From the NCBI RefSeq assembly GCF_900176395.1, contig NZ_FWXL01000015.1, positions 1 to 64,000 on the forward strand: DNA of 64,000 nucleotides, in the 5' to 3' direction. Shown in pieces: positions 42,997-52,127 of this stretch; the stretch's first letter is position 1, and the number at the start of each line of letters is the position of its first letter. The stretch comes from Novosphingobium sp. B1. GTDB taxonomy: Bacteria > Pseudomonadota > Alphaproteobacteria > Sphingomonadales > Sphingomonadaceae. Position numbers and translations under genes: made by a program. The notes beneath the pieces were generated by a model, which worked only from the letters and a program-made list of their open reading frames with translations, searched no databases and had not been told where the DNA came from.

Positions 42997-43391
42997 GCGG
43001 CGATGTCCTGCAGGCGATGGTGTGGCAACATCCGCCACGCCGCCAGCATCAGCAGCACGTGCCCAGCCTCTACGGCCATCTGCAGTTGCCAGCCCGGATA
43101 AGCCCCGATTGCGGCCAGGTTGATCGCGCGGCCGACGAAGGAAGTGCCGAACAGCAGTGCCGGGACCAGCATCAGGTCGGCATTGCGGCGCCACGCGCCC
43201 CACATCATGCAGAACGCTGCCACGCCGAAAAACGCGGTGAAGTCGGCGCGGATGGTCGAGATGCCGCCGACGCCGCTGGCGGCAATGCCGAACCCGGTGG
43301 CCTGCTGCACGGGATCGGTCAGGAAGCCGATCGCCAGAAAAAGGTCGAACAGCCCCGCCAGGAATACCAGCGCCGTCAGTATCAGTCTCAT
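42993..43391 (-). CDS. Four-helix membrane protein (DUF4345-like)
   Basis: The ATG start gives MRLILTALVFLAGLFDLFLAIG; the frame is open upstream but that part is not protein-like. The 132-residue protein has four predicted membrane helices (also FTAFFGVAAFCMMWGAWRR, ALLFGTSFVGRAINLAAIG, AVEAGHVLLMLAAW). This matches the small DUF4345-type family of unknown function. It begins the three-gene group with the cupin and alcohol dehydrogenase. Confidence 0.75.
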   Translation of the reverse strand: MRLILTALVFLAGLFDLFLAIGFLTDPVQQATGFGIAASGVGGISTIRADFTAFFGVAAFCMMWGAWRRNADLMLVPALLFGTSFVGRAINLAAIGAYPGWQLQMAVEAGHVLLMLAAWRMLPHHRLQDIAA

Positions 43392-43492
43392 CACTCGATC
43401 CCCCGTTATGGTTTGGACAAGACTGTGCCCGAACGGTGCTGCCTGCGCAAAAGGATTGCGCCGCTGTCGCTGCCATTGCACAAGCCGCAGCC

Positions 43493-44683
43493 ATGATGGG
43501 AACACGCATCCTGCTTATCGTCGGCGGCGGCATTGCGGCCTACAAGTCGTGCGAACTTGTCCGCCTGCTGCGCAAGGAAGGTGCCGAGGTCACTTGCGTG
43601 CTGACCGAAGGAGCTGCGCATTTCGTCACCGCGATGACGCTGGCAGCGCTTTCGGAGAACCCCGTCCACACCACGCTTTGGGACCTCAAGAACGAAGTCG
43701 AGATGGGCCACATCCAATTGTCGCGACAGGCCGATCTCGTCGTCGTATGCCCGGCCACGGCCGACCTCATGGCCCGCATGGCGGGTGGCATTGCCAATGA
43801 TCTTGCCACAACGCTGCTCCTCGCCACCGACAAGCCGGTGCTTGCCGTGCCTGCCATGAACGTACGCATGTGGCAGCACCCCGCTACGCAGCGCAACGTG
43901 GCCACACTGCGCGGCGATGGGGTGACGGTGATGGAGCCCGACGAGGGGGCGATGGCCTGCGGCGAATTCGGCCCCGGCCGCCTGCCCGAGCCGCCTGCAA
44001 TCGTCGCAGAGATCGCGCGCCAACTTGGCAGCGAGGCCAAGCCTCTCGCCGGCAAGCACGTCCTCATCACCGCCGGCCCCACGCACGAACCGATCGACCC
44101 TGTTCGCTACATCGCCAACCGATCAAGCGGGAAGCAGGGCTTCGCCATCGCCGCCGCTGCCGCCCGCGCCGGAGCCAGGGTCACGCTCGTATCCGGCCCG
44201 GTCAACCTGCCGGCACCGCCCGGCGTGACCCGGATCGACGTGGAAACCGCGCGCCAGATGGCCGCCGCCGTAGATGCCGCGCTGCCCGCCGATGTCGCCA
44301 TCATGGTCGCCGCCGTGGCCGACTGGCGCAGCGCCGGAGAGTCCGAGCAGAAGATCAAGAAGGACGGGTCCGGCCAAGTCCCGCCGCTGCAGCTCGTTGA
44401 AAACCCCGATATCCTCGCCACGCTGTGCAAGTCCGCGCGTCGCCCGCGGCTGGTAGTCGGCTTTGCCGCGGAAACCAACGACGTGCTCGATCATGCCCGG
44501 GCAAAGCTTGCGCGCAAGGGTGCGGACTGGATCGTCGCCAACGATGTCGCAACGCACCAGATGGGCGGCGAGGTCAACGGGCTGCATATCGTCAGCGCCC
44601 GTGGCGTCGAAAGCCTGCCCGAACTCCCCAAGGATGCCGCTGCTGCGCTCCTGATCGAAAGAATTGCCGATGCACTCGCCTGA
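43493..44683 (+). CDS. coaBC: Bifunctional phosphopantothenoylcysteine decarboxylase/synthetase
   Basis: CoaBC adds cysteine to 4'-phosphopantothenate and decarboxylates the product for coenzyme A. The 396-residue protein begins MMGTRILLIVGGGIAAYKSCELVRLL, the flavodoxin-like CoaC domain, with VPAMNVRMWQHP and GEFGPGRLPEP. The CoaB domain follows: AGPTHEPIDPVRYIANRSSGK and VAAVADWR. The first of two adjacent ATGs is used. dut overlaps its 3' end, a common pairing in alphaproteobacteria. Confidence 0.95.
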   Translation: MMGTRILLIVGGGIAAYKSCELVRLLRKEGAEVTCVLTEGAAHFVTAMTLAALSENPVHTTLWDLKNEVEMGHIQLSRQADLVVVCPATADLMARMAGGIANDLATTLLLATDKPVLAVPAMNVRMWQHPATQRNVATLRGDGVTVMEPDEGAMACGEFGPGRLPEPPAIVAEIARQLGSEAKPLAGKHVLITAGPTHEPIDPVRYIANRSSGKQGFAIAAAAARAGARVTLVSGPVNLPAPPGVTRIDVETARQMAAAVDAALPADVAIMVAAVADWRSAGESEQKIKKDGSGQVPPLQLVENPDILATLCKSARRPRLVVGFAAETNDVLDHARAKLARKGADWIVANDVATHQMGGEVNGLHIVSARGVESLPELPKDAAAALLIERIADALA

Positions 44684-45137
44684 AGTTCCCGTCCTCGTGA
44701 AGCGCCTGCCCCACGGCGAGGATTTGCCGCTGCCGGTCTATGCCACAGATGGTGCAGCCGGAATGGACGTCGTCTCCGCCGAGGATGTCGATCTTGCCCC
44801 CGGCGCGCGCCATGCCGTCGCTACAGGACTCGCCGTTGCCATCCCGGCCGGGTACGAAATCCAGGTTCGCCCGCGCTCGGGCCTCGCGCTCAAGCACGGC
44901 GTGACCGTGCCTAACACGCCAGGCACGATCGACAGCGATTATCGCGGCGAACTCAAGGTCATCATGATCAATCTTGGTAGCGAGGTGTTTTCGATCCGCC
45001 GGGGTGACCGCGTCGCCCAGCTTGTCGTGGCACCCGTCACGCGGGGCATCTGGGTTGAAGCCGCGACACTCGACCACACGGCACGGGGCGAAGGTGGCTT
45101 CGGCTCCACCGGCGGTCTTTCCGCGCTCAAGGGCTGA
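44670..45137 (+). CDS. dut: Deoxyuridine triphosphatase (dUTPase)
   Basis: Dut hydrolyses dUTP to dUMP and keeps uracil out of DNA. The ATG at 44670 (MHSPEVPVLVKRL) overlaps coaBC by 14 bases. The 155-residue protein carries the five motifs in order: DGAAGMDVVSAE, RPRSGLALKHG, GTIDSDYRGEL, RGDRVAQLVV and RGEGGFGSTG. It is a standard trimeric type, ending just before a clear terminator. Confidence 0.97.
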   Translation: MHSPEVPVLVKRLPHGEDLPLPVYATDGAAGMDVVSAEDVDLAPGARHAVATGLAVAIPAGYEIQVRPRSGLALKHGVTVPNTPGTIDSDYRGELKVIMINLGSEVFSIRRGDRVAQLVVAPVTRGIWVEAATLDHTARGEGGFGSTGGLSALKG

Positions 45138-45141
45138 ATCG

Positions 45142-45173
45142 AAAGGGGCCCCGCATTGCTGCGAGGCCCCTTT
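45142..45173. terminator. Terminator between dut and the DUF4136 gene
   Basis: AAAGGGGCC pairs with GGCCCCTTT, extended by the inner CCGC/GCGA region, giving a strong stem with A-run and T-run arms (45142-45150, 45165-45173). It lies between convergent genes and can act in both directions. Confidence 0.85.
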
Positions 45174-45192
45174 GATCCTGAAGTCGTGAAGG

Positions 45193-45939
45193 TCAGTTGA
45201 CCTTCTTCACCGTCTTCTTTTCCGGTGCGATCGAGATGCGCACCGTTTCGCCGTTGTGGCCGGGGAAGTCTGTGAACATCGCCTCGACCAGGTTCGGCAC
45301 GACATAGGACAGGCGGTTCGACGACGAGGCTGCTTCAGCCTTGCCTTCGAACAGGCGCTGGCCATCGACGCGGCGATCGATCTTGAGATCCATCATCGAG
45401 GTGTAGACGGTGACCACGTCCACGCCGCCGGCGCCAAAGCCCGAACCGCCGTAGAAGAACGGATCATACCAGCCATAGCCCCAGCCGCCACGGCCATAGA
45501 AGCCTGGGCGGCCCCAACGCCCGTAACCGGCACCCCAGCCCGGGCCCCAGCCGCCCCAGCCACCCCAACCGCCCCAGAACGGGTCGGCAAAGCCGGTGGA
45601 GCGAACGCGATCACGTCCGCCGTCGATGCCATAGTCGAACTTGACCAGAAGGTCGGCCGCTTCGGGGCTGGCCGGCTGATAACCCAGCTTTTCCATCTGG
45701 CGCCCGACGAGCGAGGCATATTGCGAGAATTCGAGGCCGCCTGCATCGCGCGGATCGTCGGCAACAACCGCAAAGGTCTGGCCAGCCGGCGCCGGAAGCT
45801 GCGCCTGAAAGCGCTTCACGTCCGCCTTGAACGGCGTTGCGCACCCCGCAAGCGAGACCAGCATGAGCGAAACCGCCGAGAGCCCGAGCAAGCGGCGCCG
45901 GGCGGGCGATCGTGGCGTGTTCTTGAAAGGCGTATTCAT
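45193..45939 (-). CDS. DUF4136 lipoprotein with Gly/Trp-rich insertion
   Basis: The 248-residue protein has a signal with lipobox (LMLVSLAGCATP) after a basic start. DUF4136 features flank a central insertion from about residue 118 to 168 made almost only of Gly, Trp, Tyr and Phe (for example WGGWGGWGGWGPGWGAGYG). After it DVVTVYTSMMDLKIDRR and FEGKAEAASSSNRLSYVVP resume the conserved domain. The family is of unknown periplasmic or outer-membrane role; the insertion may form a loose surface segment. Confidence 0.85.
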   Translation of the reverse strand: MNTPFKNTPRSPARRRLLGLSAVSLMLVSLAGCATPFKADVKRFQAQLPAPAGQTFAVVADDPRDAGGLEFSQYASLVGRQMEKLGYQPASPEAADLLVKFDYGIDGGRDRVRSTGFADPFWGGWGGWGGWGPGWGAGYGRWGRPGFYGRGGWGYGWYDPFFYGGSGFGAGGVDVVTVYTSMMDLKIDRRVDGQRLFEGKAEAASSSNRLSYVVPNLVEAMFTDFPGHNGETVRISIAPEKKTVKKVN

Positions 45940-46035
45940 CCTGCGACTCCTAACATGCGATCCGCGCCCCTGGCCCCCGTCCCTTCGGCCGCGTGCGAAC
46001 TCTCTCGAGCCCGCAACGAAGATGCCGGTCGCATT

Positions 46036-46050
46036 CCATGCTTAGCATGG
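46036..46050. promoter_or_regulatory. CCATGCT-T-AGCATGG inverted repeat upstream of the lipoprotein gene
   Basis: A perfect 7-bp inverted repeat around a single T lies about 100 bases upstream of the DUF4136 start. The 205-base gap between trpS and this gene is otherwise GC-rich without open frames. It may be an operator or promoter element for the lipoprotein gene. Confidence 0.35.
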
Positions 46051-46090
46051 GCTCTTTCTGGACAGGAAGTGCTGAATGCACGTTGAATGG

Positions 46091-46114
46091 AGCCTGCAAC
46101 ATATGTTGCAGGCT
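46091..46114. terminator. Perfect 24-bp palindrome downstream of trpS
   Basis: A 24-base perfect palindrome centred on CATATG (outer arms AGCCTGCAAC and GTTGCAGGCT) begins 31 bases after the trpS stop. It can fold into a stem of about ten base pairs and could end the trpS transcript, but no T-run follows on the minus strand. A dimeric regulator site is the alternative. Confidence 0.5.
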
Positions 46115-46144
46115 CGTGATGTTTTGCATCAGTCTCGCTGAAAA

Positions 46145-47164
46145 TCAGCCCCTTACGAGGCCGAGCGCCTGATAGGTCTTCGCCAGTGTTGGCGCGGCGA
46201 GATCGCGCGCCTTCAGCGCACCCTTTGCCAGAATCGCATCCAGCGCCTCGCCGTCGACGCGCAATTCGCGATAGCGCGCCGCCATCGGCGAAAGCGTCTC
46301 CACCAGCAGTTCGCCCAACGCCGGCTTGAACTGACCAAAGCCCTTGCCTTCGAACTGAACCAGAACGTCCGCCGGCGTGGTCCCTGCCATTGCCGCATAG
46401 ATGCCGACGAGGTTGTTCGCTTCGGGACGCCCGGCAAGGCCTTCCACCGTGCCCGGCAGCGGCTCGGGATCGGTCTTGGCCTTCTTCACCTTCTGCATGA
46501 TTGCGTCGGCATCGTCGGTGAGGTTGATGCGGCTCATGTCAGACGGATCGGACTTGCTCATCTTGGCCGAGCCATCGCGCAAGGACATGATCCGCGCAGC
46601 CTCGGGCGGGATGATCGGATCGGGCAGCGTGAACAGCGGGGCGTCCTCGGCGCAGAAGTCGTTGTTGAACTTCTGCGCGATGTCGCGCGCCAGTTCGAGA
46701 TGCTGCTTCTGGTCCTCGCCCACCGGCACGTGCGTCGCCTGATAGAGCAGCACGTCGGCCGCCTGCAGCACGGGGTAGGTGAACAGCGCAACGCTCGCGC
46801 CCTCGCGGTTCTTGCCCGCCTTGTCCTTCCACTGCGTCATGCGGTTGAGCCAGCCCATTCGGGCGGTGCCATTGAGCAGCCACTGCAGTTCGGCATGGGC
46901 GGGAACCTGCGCCTGGTTGAACAGGATCGACTTGTCGGGATCGATCCCGCACGAGACCAGCGCCGCCACCATCTCGCGCGTGTTTGCCGCCAGCTCGCTG
47001 GGGGAATGCGGCATCGAGATCGCGTGCAGGTCAGCCAGGAAATAGAGGCACTGCCCACCCTTGGCCGACCATTCGTCCTGCATGCGCACCCAGTTCCGGA
47101 TCGCACCCAGGTAGTTGCCGAGGTGGAGATTGCCGGTTGGCTGGATGCCCGAAACGATACGCAT
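46145..47164 (-). CDS. trpS: Tryptophanyl-tRNA synthetase
   Basis: TrpS charges tRNA-Trp. The 339-residue class I synthetase has the HIGH-equivalent motif at GNLHLGNYLGAI, the specificity region around VPVGEDQKQHLELARDIA, and KMSKS (SAKMSKSDPSD). The length is normal. It follows murJ on the minus strand ten bases apart, so the two are probably co-transcribed. Confidence 0.97.
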   Translation of the reverse strand: MRIVSGIQPTGNLHLGNYLGAIRNWVRMQDEWSAKGGQCLYFLADLHAISMPHSPSELAANTREMVAALVSCGIDPDKSILFNQAQVPAHAELQWLLNGTARMGWLNRMTQWKDKAGKNREGASVALFTYPVLQAADVLLYQATHVPVGEDQKQHLELARDIAQKFNNDFCAEDAPLFTLPDPIIPPEAARIMSLRDGSAKMSKSDPSDMSRINLTDDADAIMQKVKKAKTDPEPLPGTVEGLAGRPEANNLVGIYAAMAGTTPADVLVQFEGKGFGQFKPALGELLVETLSPMAARYRELRVDGEALDAILAKGALKARDLAAPTLAKTYQALGLVRG

Positions 47165-47174
47165 TGCAGTGCCT

Positions 47175-48746
47175 TCAGTTGGAGCGGCGACGCCGCAGGA
47201 GAAGCTTGAGGTCGTCCACCCGGAAAGCCCCGGTCAGGACGGCAGCGAGGCCATAGACGACGACCCCAGCGGTGACCAGAGATGCCATGGCCGCGATGCG
47301 CAGGGTCCATGTGCCATGGACATAGGGCATGACCAGTCCCTGCCCCGCCCACAGCACGGCGCCCATCGCGAGCGCTGCCAGCGCCAGTCGCACCGTCCGC
47401 CGCTTCAATCGTGCATCGGCGGCAAAATGTCCGCGCCCCACCAGCGTGCGATAGAGCAGCCAGACGTTGACGGTCGAGGCGATCGCGGTTGCCAGCGGCG
47501 GCCCCATGTGCCTGAGCGGCACGATCAGCGCGAGGTTGCCTACCAGGTTCACCACCATCGATATCGTGGCATAGCGCACCGGCGTCTTCGTATCCTGGCG
47601 CGCGTAGTATCCCGGCGTAAGCACCTTGACGAGGATATAGCTCGGCAGCCCGATCGAGAACGCGGCCAGCGCCTGCGCGGTAAAGTGCGTGTCCTGCGCG
47701 TCAAACTTGCCATAGCCGAACAGCGCCGCCGCAATCGGCTCGCCGCACAGCACCAGCGCAACCGTGGCGGGCAACGTCAGCAGCAGCGCCAGTTCCATGC
47801 CGCGGTTCTGCGTCTCCATCGCCGCCGCTTCCTCGCCCCCGCCCAACTGGCGCGAGATCGTGGGCAGCAGCACAGTGCCAAGCCCGATGCCGATCAGCCC
47901 CAGCGGCAACTGGTTAAGCCGGTCGGCCATGTAGATATAGGTGACCGAACCGTGATCGAGCAGCGATGCGGCAAGGGCCGTCGAGATCACCAGGTTGATC
48001 TGCACTGCCCCCGCGCCCGCCGCCGCCGGCAGTATCAGTTTGAGCAGTTGCTTCACTTCCGGTGAAAGGCGCGGGCGTCGCAGCCGTAGCCGCACCCCAT
48101 TCCTGCGGCAGGCCCACGCCAGCCACAACAGTTGCAGCGCGCCCGAGACAGAGACGGCAATCGCCTGATTGCGCGCGGTCACCAGCGGATCGTCGGAATG
48201 AAAGCCCAGCAGGGCAACGATCAGCGTCAGGTTCAGCAGGATCGGCGCCGCTGCATTGACCCAGAACTTGCCCAGCGAGTTGAGAATCCCGCCGAACAGC
48301 GAGACGATGCTGATCAGCATCAGGTACGGAATCGTCCAGCGCGAAAGCTCTACCGCATAGGCGAACTGCTCCGCGCTGACCCCGTTGAACTTGCCCGACA
48401 AAAGCAGCGTCACCGGCCAGGCGAAGATCTCGAGCACCACCGTCATGAACAGAAGCACCGGCAGCAGCACGGCCAGCGCCGCTTCCGCAAAGTCCAGCCC
48501 GTCGCGCAGGCCCTTGCCCTCGGGGTCAGCGACCTTCTTGTTGAACATCGGGATGAAGGCGCTGGCGAACGCCCCTTCCGCGAACAGGGCGCGGAACATG
48601 TTGGGCAGCCGGAACGCAACAAGGAACGCGTCGGATGCGAACGCTGCGCCGACGAAGCGCGCGAATAGGCTGTCACGCACCAGCCCGAGAATGCGGCTGA
48701 GCAACGTCAGCCCGCCGATTGAACCGGTGGCCTTGAGGAGGTTCAT
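47175..48746 (-). CDS. murJ: Lipid II flippase
   Basis: MurJ moves lipid II across the inner membrane for peptidoglycan synthesis. The 523-residue protein has 14 predicted membrane helices. It begins MNLLKATGSIGGLTLLSRIL, then RDSLFARFVGAAFASDAFLVAFRLPNMFRALF-type sequence with the essential Arg in helix 1-2, and ends with a basic tail. It belongs to the MOP superfamily like the flippase above, but the conserved first 60 residues are of the MurJ type. It is operonic with trpS. Confidence 0.95.
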   Translation of the reverse strand: MNLLKATGSIGGLTLLSRILGLVRDSLFARFVGAAFASDAFLVAFRLPNMFRALFAEGAFASAFIPMFNKKVADPEGKGLRDGLDFAEAALAVLLPVLLFMTVVLEIFAWPVTLLLSGKFNGVSAEQFAYAVELSRWTIPYLMLISIVSLFGGILNSLGKFWVNAAAPILLNLTLIVALLGFHSDDPLVTARNQAIAVSVSGALQLLWLAWACRRNGVRLRLRRPRLSPEVKQLLKLILPAAAGAGAVQINLVISTALAASLLDHGSVTYIYMADRLNQLPLGLIGIGLGTVLLPTISRQLGGGEEAAAMETQNRGMELALLLTLPATVALVLCGEPIAAALFGYGKFDAQDTHFTAQALAAFSIGLPSYILVKVLTPGYYARQDTKTPVRYATISMVVNLVGNLALIVPLRHMGPPLATAIASTVNVWLLYRTLVGRGHFAADARLKRRTVRLALAALAMGAVLWAGQGLVMPYVHGTWTLRIAAMASLVTAGVVVYGLAAVLTGAFRVDDLKLLLRRRRSN

Positions 48747-48782
48747 AGCCGCATCCTTCGGGCCACCGGATCAGGTATCAGA

Positions 48783-49301
48783 TCAGGCGTTGCCTGCGGG
48801 TTCGGCTTCCGCGGTCGCTTGGGCCTGCGCCAGTTGCTGCATATACAGGCCGTTGAAATCGATCGGTTCCAGCATCAGCGGCGGGTAGCCGGCATCGCGC
48901 ACGGCATCGGCGACGATGCGACGGGCGAAGGGGAACAGGATGCGGGGGCCTTCGGCGAACAGGAACGGATGGGCCTGGTCATCGGGCACGTTGCGCATGC
49001 CGATGAGGCCGCAATAGGCCAATTCGACGATGAACGCGGTGCCCTGCGCACCCTTCGAGGTCACATTGATCTTCAGTTCGATCTCGTGGATTTCAGGCTG
49101 GATCAGACGAGCCGAAATGTTGAAATCCACGCCGATTTCGGGCGCTTCGGTCCATTGGTAGGATTCGGGCGCGTTCGGATTCTCGACCGAGAGGTCCTTC
49201 ACGTACTGCGAGATCAGGCCGATCGCGGGCGAGGTGTCTTCGCCATTGGGCACCGGACCATCGAGATTGAGATTCGAAATGATGTTGCCTTCGTCGGCCA
49301 T
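48783..49301 (-). CDS. secB: Protein-export chaperone SecB
   Basis: SecB holds precursors unfolded for SecA. The ATG start gives MADEGNIISNLNLDG; the frame stays open upstream without protein-like sequence. The 172-residue protein shows GLISQYVKDLSVENPNAPE, the beta strands VDFNISARLI and HEIELKINVTSKG, and the C-terminal helix region with YMQQLAQAQA. The length is typical of alphaproteobacterial SecB. It is divergent from the Tim44-like gene, which also belongs to protein transport. Confidence 0.95.
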   Translation of the reverse strand: MADEGNIISNLNLDGPVPNGEDTSPAIGLISQYVKDLSVENPNAPESYQWTEAPEIGVDFNISARLIQPEIHEIELKINVTSKGAQGTAFIVELAYCGLIGMRNVPDDQAHPFLFAEGPRILFPFARRIVADAVRDAGYPPLMLEPIDFNGLYMQQLAQAQATAEAEPAGNA

Positions 49302-49557
49302 GAGACACGTGCTTTCTGTGTGGGTTTCCCTTGGCCGCGCGCCTAGCATCATGCCCGAAAGGCCGCAATCCGCCTTCGCTGTGCCCGTGTCCATGCGGTC
49401 TGCCGCGCTCTTCTGGCGCAGGTGAGCAACAACCGGGCGAGATTCTTTGCCAAGGGATGAGCCCAAAGGGTCATGCACGCGTTGTTCATTTGTAATCCGT
49501 ACCTATTTGAGGCACGTTGGAATGACGCCGTGAGCTCTGGTCTTCCGAACCTGGGCC

Positions 49558-50286
49558 ATGGACAGTTCGGGAATCTTGCGCGTGATTGTTCAAATTGTGA
49601 TCCTGGCGATGATTGCAGCCTTTCTGGGCCTGCGACTCTATTCTGTTCTCGGCCGCCGGCCGGAGCGGGACGAGGAACCGATGCGTCGCAGGATCGAGCA
49701 GCCTGATCCGTCGGCGCAGAACCCGGCAGGTTCGAATCGGACCCAGCAGCCCATTGCCCCTCGCGCGGCAGAGGCGGGGTCGCTCGCTGGCCGTTCGCGT
49801 GAGCAGCTCGTGCCCGAGGTAAACACTTTCGACAATTCGGCCGAAGCTGGCGTTCGCGCGATCATCGCTGCTGATCCCCGCTTCGATGTGGCGCAGTTCC
49901 TTGCAGGCTCGAAGGCTGCCTATGCCATGATCCTCGAAGCCTTCTGGCGCGGGGACAAGGAAGAACTTACGCAGCTTTGCGATGCCGATGTGCTCGAGGG
50001 CTTCACCTCCGCCATCAACGCGCGCGTCGAAGCTGGCGAAACGATCGACGCCCGCGTCATCCGCGTCGAGGAAGCGCGCATTGTTGCTGCTTCGATCGAA
50101 GGCAAGATGGCCCGCATCTCCGTCCGCTTCCTGGCCGACATTGCATCTGTCACGCGCGACAGCGAAGGCCGCGTGATTGCCGGATCGCTCGATGACGCAA
50201 TCGAAGCACGTGACTTGTGGACCTTCAGCCGCGACCTGACCTCGCGCGATCCGGACTGGCTGCTCGACGAGACCGACGAAGCCTGA
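49558..50286 (+). CDS. Tim44-like domain protein (TimA type)
   Basis: The 242-residue protein has one N-terminal membrane helix (ILRVIVQIVILAMIAAFLGLRL), a basic Pro-rich linker and a C-terminal Tim44-like domain (FLAGSKAAYAMILEAFWRGDKEEL, then FLADIASVTRDSEGRVIAG). The alphaproteobacterial TimA group is related to mitochondrial Tim44 and is linked with inner-membrane protein insertion. The gene is divergent from secB, with a 255-base gap that I read only as promoter region. Confidence 0.85.
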   Translation: MDSSGILRVIVQIVILAMIAAFLGLRLYSVLGRRPERDEEPMRRRIEQPDPSAQNPAGSNRTQQPIAPRAAEAGSLAGRSREQLVPEVNTFDNSAEAGVRAIIAADPRFDVAQFLAGSKAAYAMILEAFWRGDKEELTQLCDADVLEGFTSAINARVEAGETIDARVIRVEEARIVAASIEGKMARISVRFLADIASVTRDSEGRVIAGSLDDAIEARDLWTFSRDLTSRDPDWLLDETDEA

Positions 50287-50314
50287 CGGCAGACCTCGGG
50301 GCAACGAGCGCACG

Positions 50315-51541
50315 ATGATGAGGGGTCGGACTAGAAGCAGCATTGCGACGCTGCTGGCCGCCTTGCTGCTTGGAAGTTGTGTCCGCCTTGTGCCGGAAAC
50401 ATCCGGCCCGCGCCCGCAGCCGCTGCCACAAGGCCAAGCACCAGCTCCTGCTCCCCCAACGACCGCACCCACCGCCGCGCTTTTGGGCGTAAAGGCCGGA
50501 CCAATGGCGACAGGACTCGGCTTCAGGCGCGACAATGCGATTGCCGCACTCCGTACGTTCGCGCGATCGTGCGCACGCGTCACCAAGCGGGCGGACAACT
50601 CCGGGCTGACCCAGCCCCAGGACTGGCAGCCCGCTTGCTCTGCCGTGGGCACGTGGCCCGAAGCGGATGCCCCCCGCTTCTTCGCCGCTTACTTCGAGAC
50701 GGCCGAAGTCGGCGAAGGTTCGGCTTTCGTGACGGGTTACTTCGAACCCGAAATTTCCGGAGTGCGCCAGCGGCAACCGGGCTTTGATGTTCCCATCTAT
50801 GCCATGCCGCCCGATCTGGTACGGGCCAGGCCCGGTGATGCGCCGCCACTTCCCGATGGGCGGATGCCGCTTGGCCGCTATGACGAAGCGGGCGTCTTCA
50901 CCGCCTATTACGATCGCAGCCAGATCGAGGCTGGCGCACTTGCCGGCAAGGGTCTGGAAATTGCCTGGGCGGCCGATCCGGTCGAGGTGTTCTTCCTGCA
51001 GATCCAGGGGTCTGGCCGGCTGCGAGGGCCTGACGGTTCGGTAATCCGGCTCGGCTTTGCAGGACAGAATGGTTATGCCTACACCGGCATCGGCTCGTTG
51101 ATGCGCGAACGGGGCCTGATCGGGTCATCGCCCGGCCAGTATTCCGGGTCCATGCAGGGCATCCAGCAGTACCTGCGCGATTTCCCCGACGATGGTCGCC
51201 GGCTGATGCAGCAGAACCGCAGCTTCGTGTTCTTCCGCGAGATGACCGGCGCTGGTCCGGTCGGCGCGCTCAACGTGCCGGTCACGCCGGGCGCCACGGT
51301 TGCAGTCGATCCGGCCTTCGTCCCGCTCGGCGCACCGGTCTGGCTCCAGCTTGATCGCAATGACGCCAGCGGCCTGTGGGTGGCGCAGGACACCGGTGGC
51401 GCGATCCAGGGCGCCAACCGTTTCGACAGTTTCTGGGGTGCCGGGGCCGAGGCCAGGCGCGTAGCCGGCGGCATGAGCGCACGCGGCCGCGCCCTGATTC
51501 TCCTGCCCAAGGGGACGCTGGCGCGTCTCAACCGGCAGTGA
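50315..51541 (+). CDS. mltA: Membrane-bound lytic murein transglycosylase A
   Basis: MltA cleaves glycan strands to 1,6-anhydro ends. The 408-residue lipoprotein has signal SIATLLAALLLGSCVRLV with lipobox LGSC, a Pro-rich spacer, the MltA domain (VTGYFEPEISGVRQRQPGFD, FFLQIQGSGRLRGPDG, GYAYTGIGSLM) and the 3D barrel domain at the C-terminus with DTGGAIQGANRFDSFWG, containing the catalytic Asp region. The length is normal. It precedes the Smr gene by ten bases. Confidence 0.93.
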   Translation: MMRGRTRSSIATLLAALLLGSCVRLVPETSGPRPQPLPQGQAPAPAPPTTAPTAALLGVKAGPMATGLGFRRDNAIAALRTFARSCARVTKRADNSGLTQPQDWQPACSAVGTWPEADAPRFFAAYFETAEVGEGSAFVTGYFEPEISGVRQRQPGFDVPIYAMPPDLVRARPGDAPPLPDGRMPLGRYDEAGVFTAYYDRSQIEAGALAGKGLEIAWAADPVEVFFLQIQGSGRLRGPDGSVIRLGFAGQNGYAYTGIGSLMRERGLIGSSPGQYSGSMQGIQQYLRDFPDDGRRLMQQNRSFVFFREMTGAGPVGALNVPVTPGATVAVDPAFVPLGAPVWLQLDRNDASGLWVAQDTGGAIQGANRFDSFWGAGAEARRVAGGMSARGRALILLPKGTLARLNRQ

Positions 51542-51551
51542 GCGGCCGCTG

Positions 51552-52127
51552 ATGGCACGGGCGCCGCGCGGCCTTTCGGCCGAGGAAGCCGCGTTGTGGA
51601 ACAGGGTGGCGGCTACAATCACGCCGCTTCACCCACCCCGTGCCAAGGCCAAGCCGGTCGTTGCAGTCGTCAGCGCGGCGCCAACGCCTGCGCTGCCAGT
51701 GCGGCGCGTAAAAGGCCGCGTGCCCCAGCCCCCGGCACCTCCCCCGCCACCGCGCCCTGTGTCACGGCCCCTCGAAAGCCATGGCCTCGATTCAAGCTGG
51801 GATCGCAAGCTTTCCCACGGCGCGATCGCACCCGACGTGACGATCGACCTGCATGGCCTTGGCCTGGATGCGGCGCATGGACGACTGAACGGTGGCATAG
51901 CCCAGGCGCTGGCCATGGGGGCGCGGGTCATGCTGCTGATCGCGGGCAAGCCGCGCTCGAGCGAGGAGCGCGACGCACGTGGCAACCAGCGCGGTGTCAT
52001 TCGTGCCAAGCTGCTCGATTGGCTGGCACACAGCCCCCATGCCGATCGCATTGCCGCCGTCCGCCCGGCCCAGCCCCGCCACGGTGGATCAGGCGCGGTC
52101 TACATCGTGTTCCGAAAGACGCGCTAG
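51552..52127 (+). CDS. Smr/MutS2-type domain protein
   Basis: The 191-residue protein has a Pro-rich N-terminal half and a C-terminal Smr domain: DVTIDLHGLGLDAAHGRLNG, where the DLHG motif marks the family, and VMLLIAGKPRSSEERDARGNQRG, then GGSGAVYIVFRKTR. Smr domains bind nucleic acid and some cut it. It follows mltA directly, an arrangement seen in many alphaproteobacteria. Its 3' end overlaps rsmB by four bases on the opposite strand. Confidence 0.88.
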   Translation: MARAPRGLSAEEAALWNRVAATITPLHPPRAKAKPVVAVVSAAPTPALPVRRVKGRVPQPPAPPPPPRPVSRPLESHGLDSSWDRKLSHGAIAPDVTIDLHGLGLDAAHGRLNGGIAQALAMGARVMLLIAGKPRSSEERDARGNQRGVIRAKLLDWLAHSPHADRIAAVRPAQPRHGGSGAVYIVFRKTR

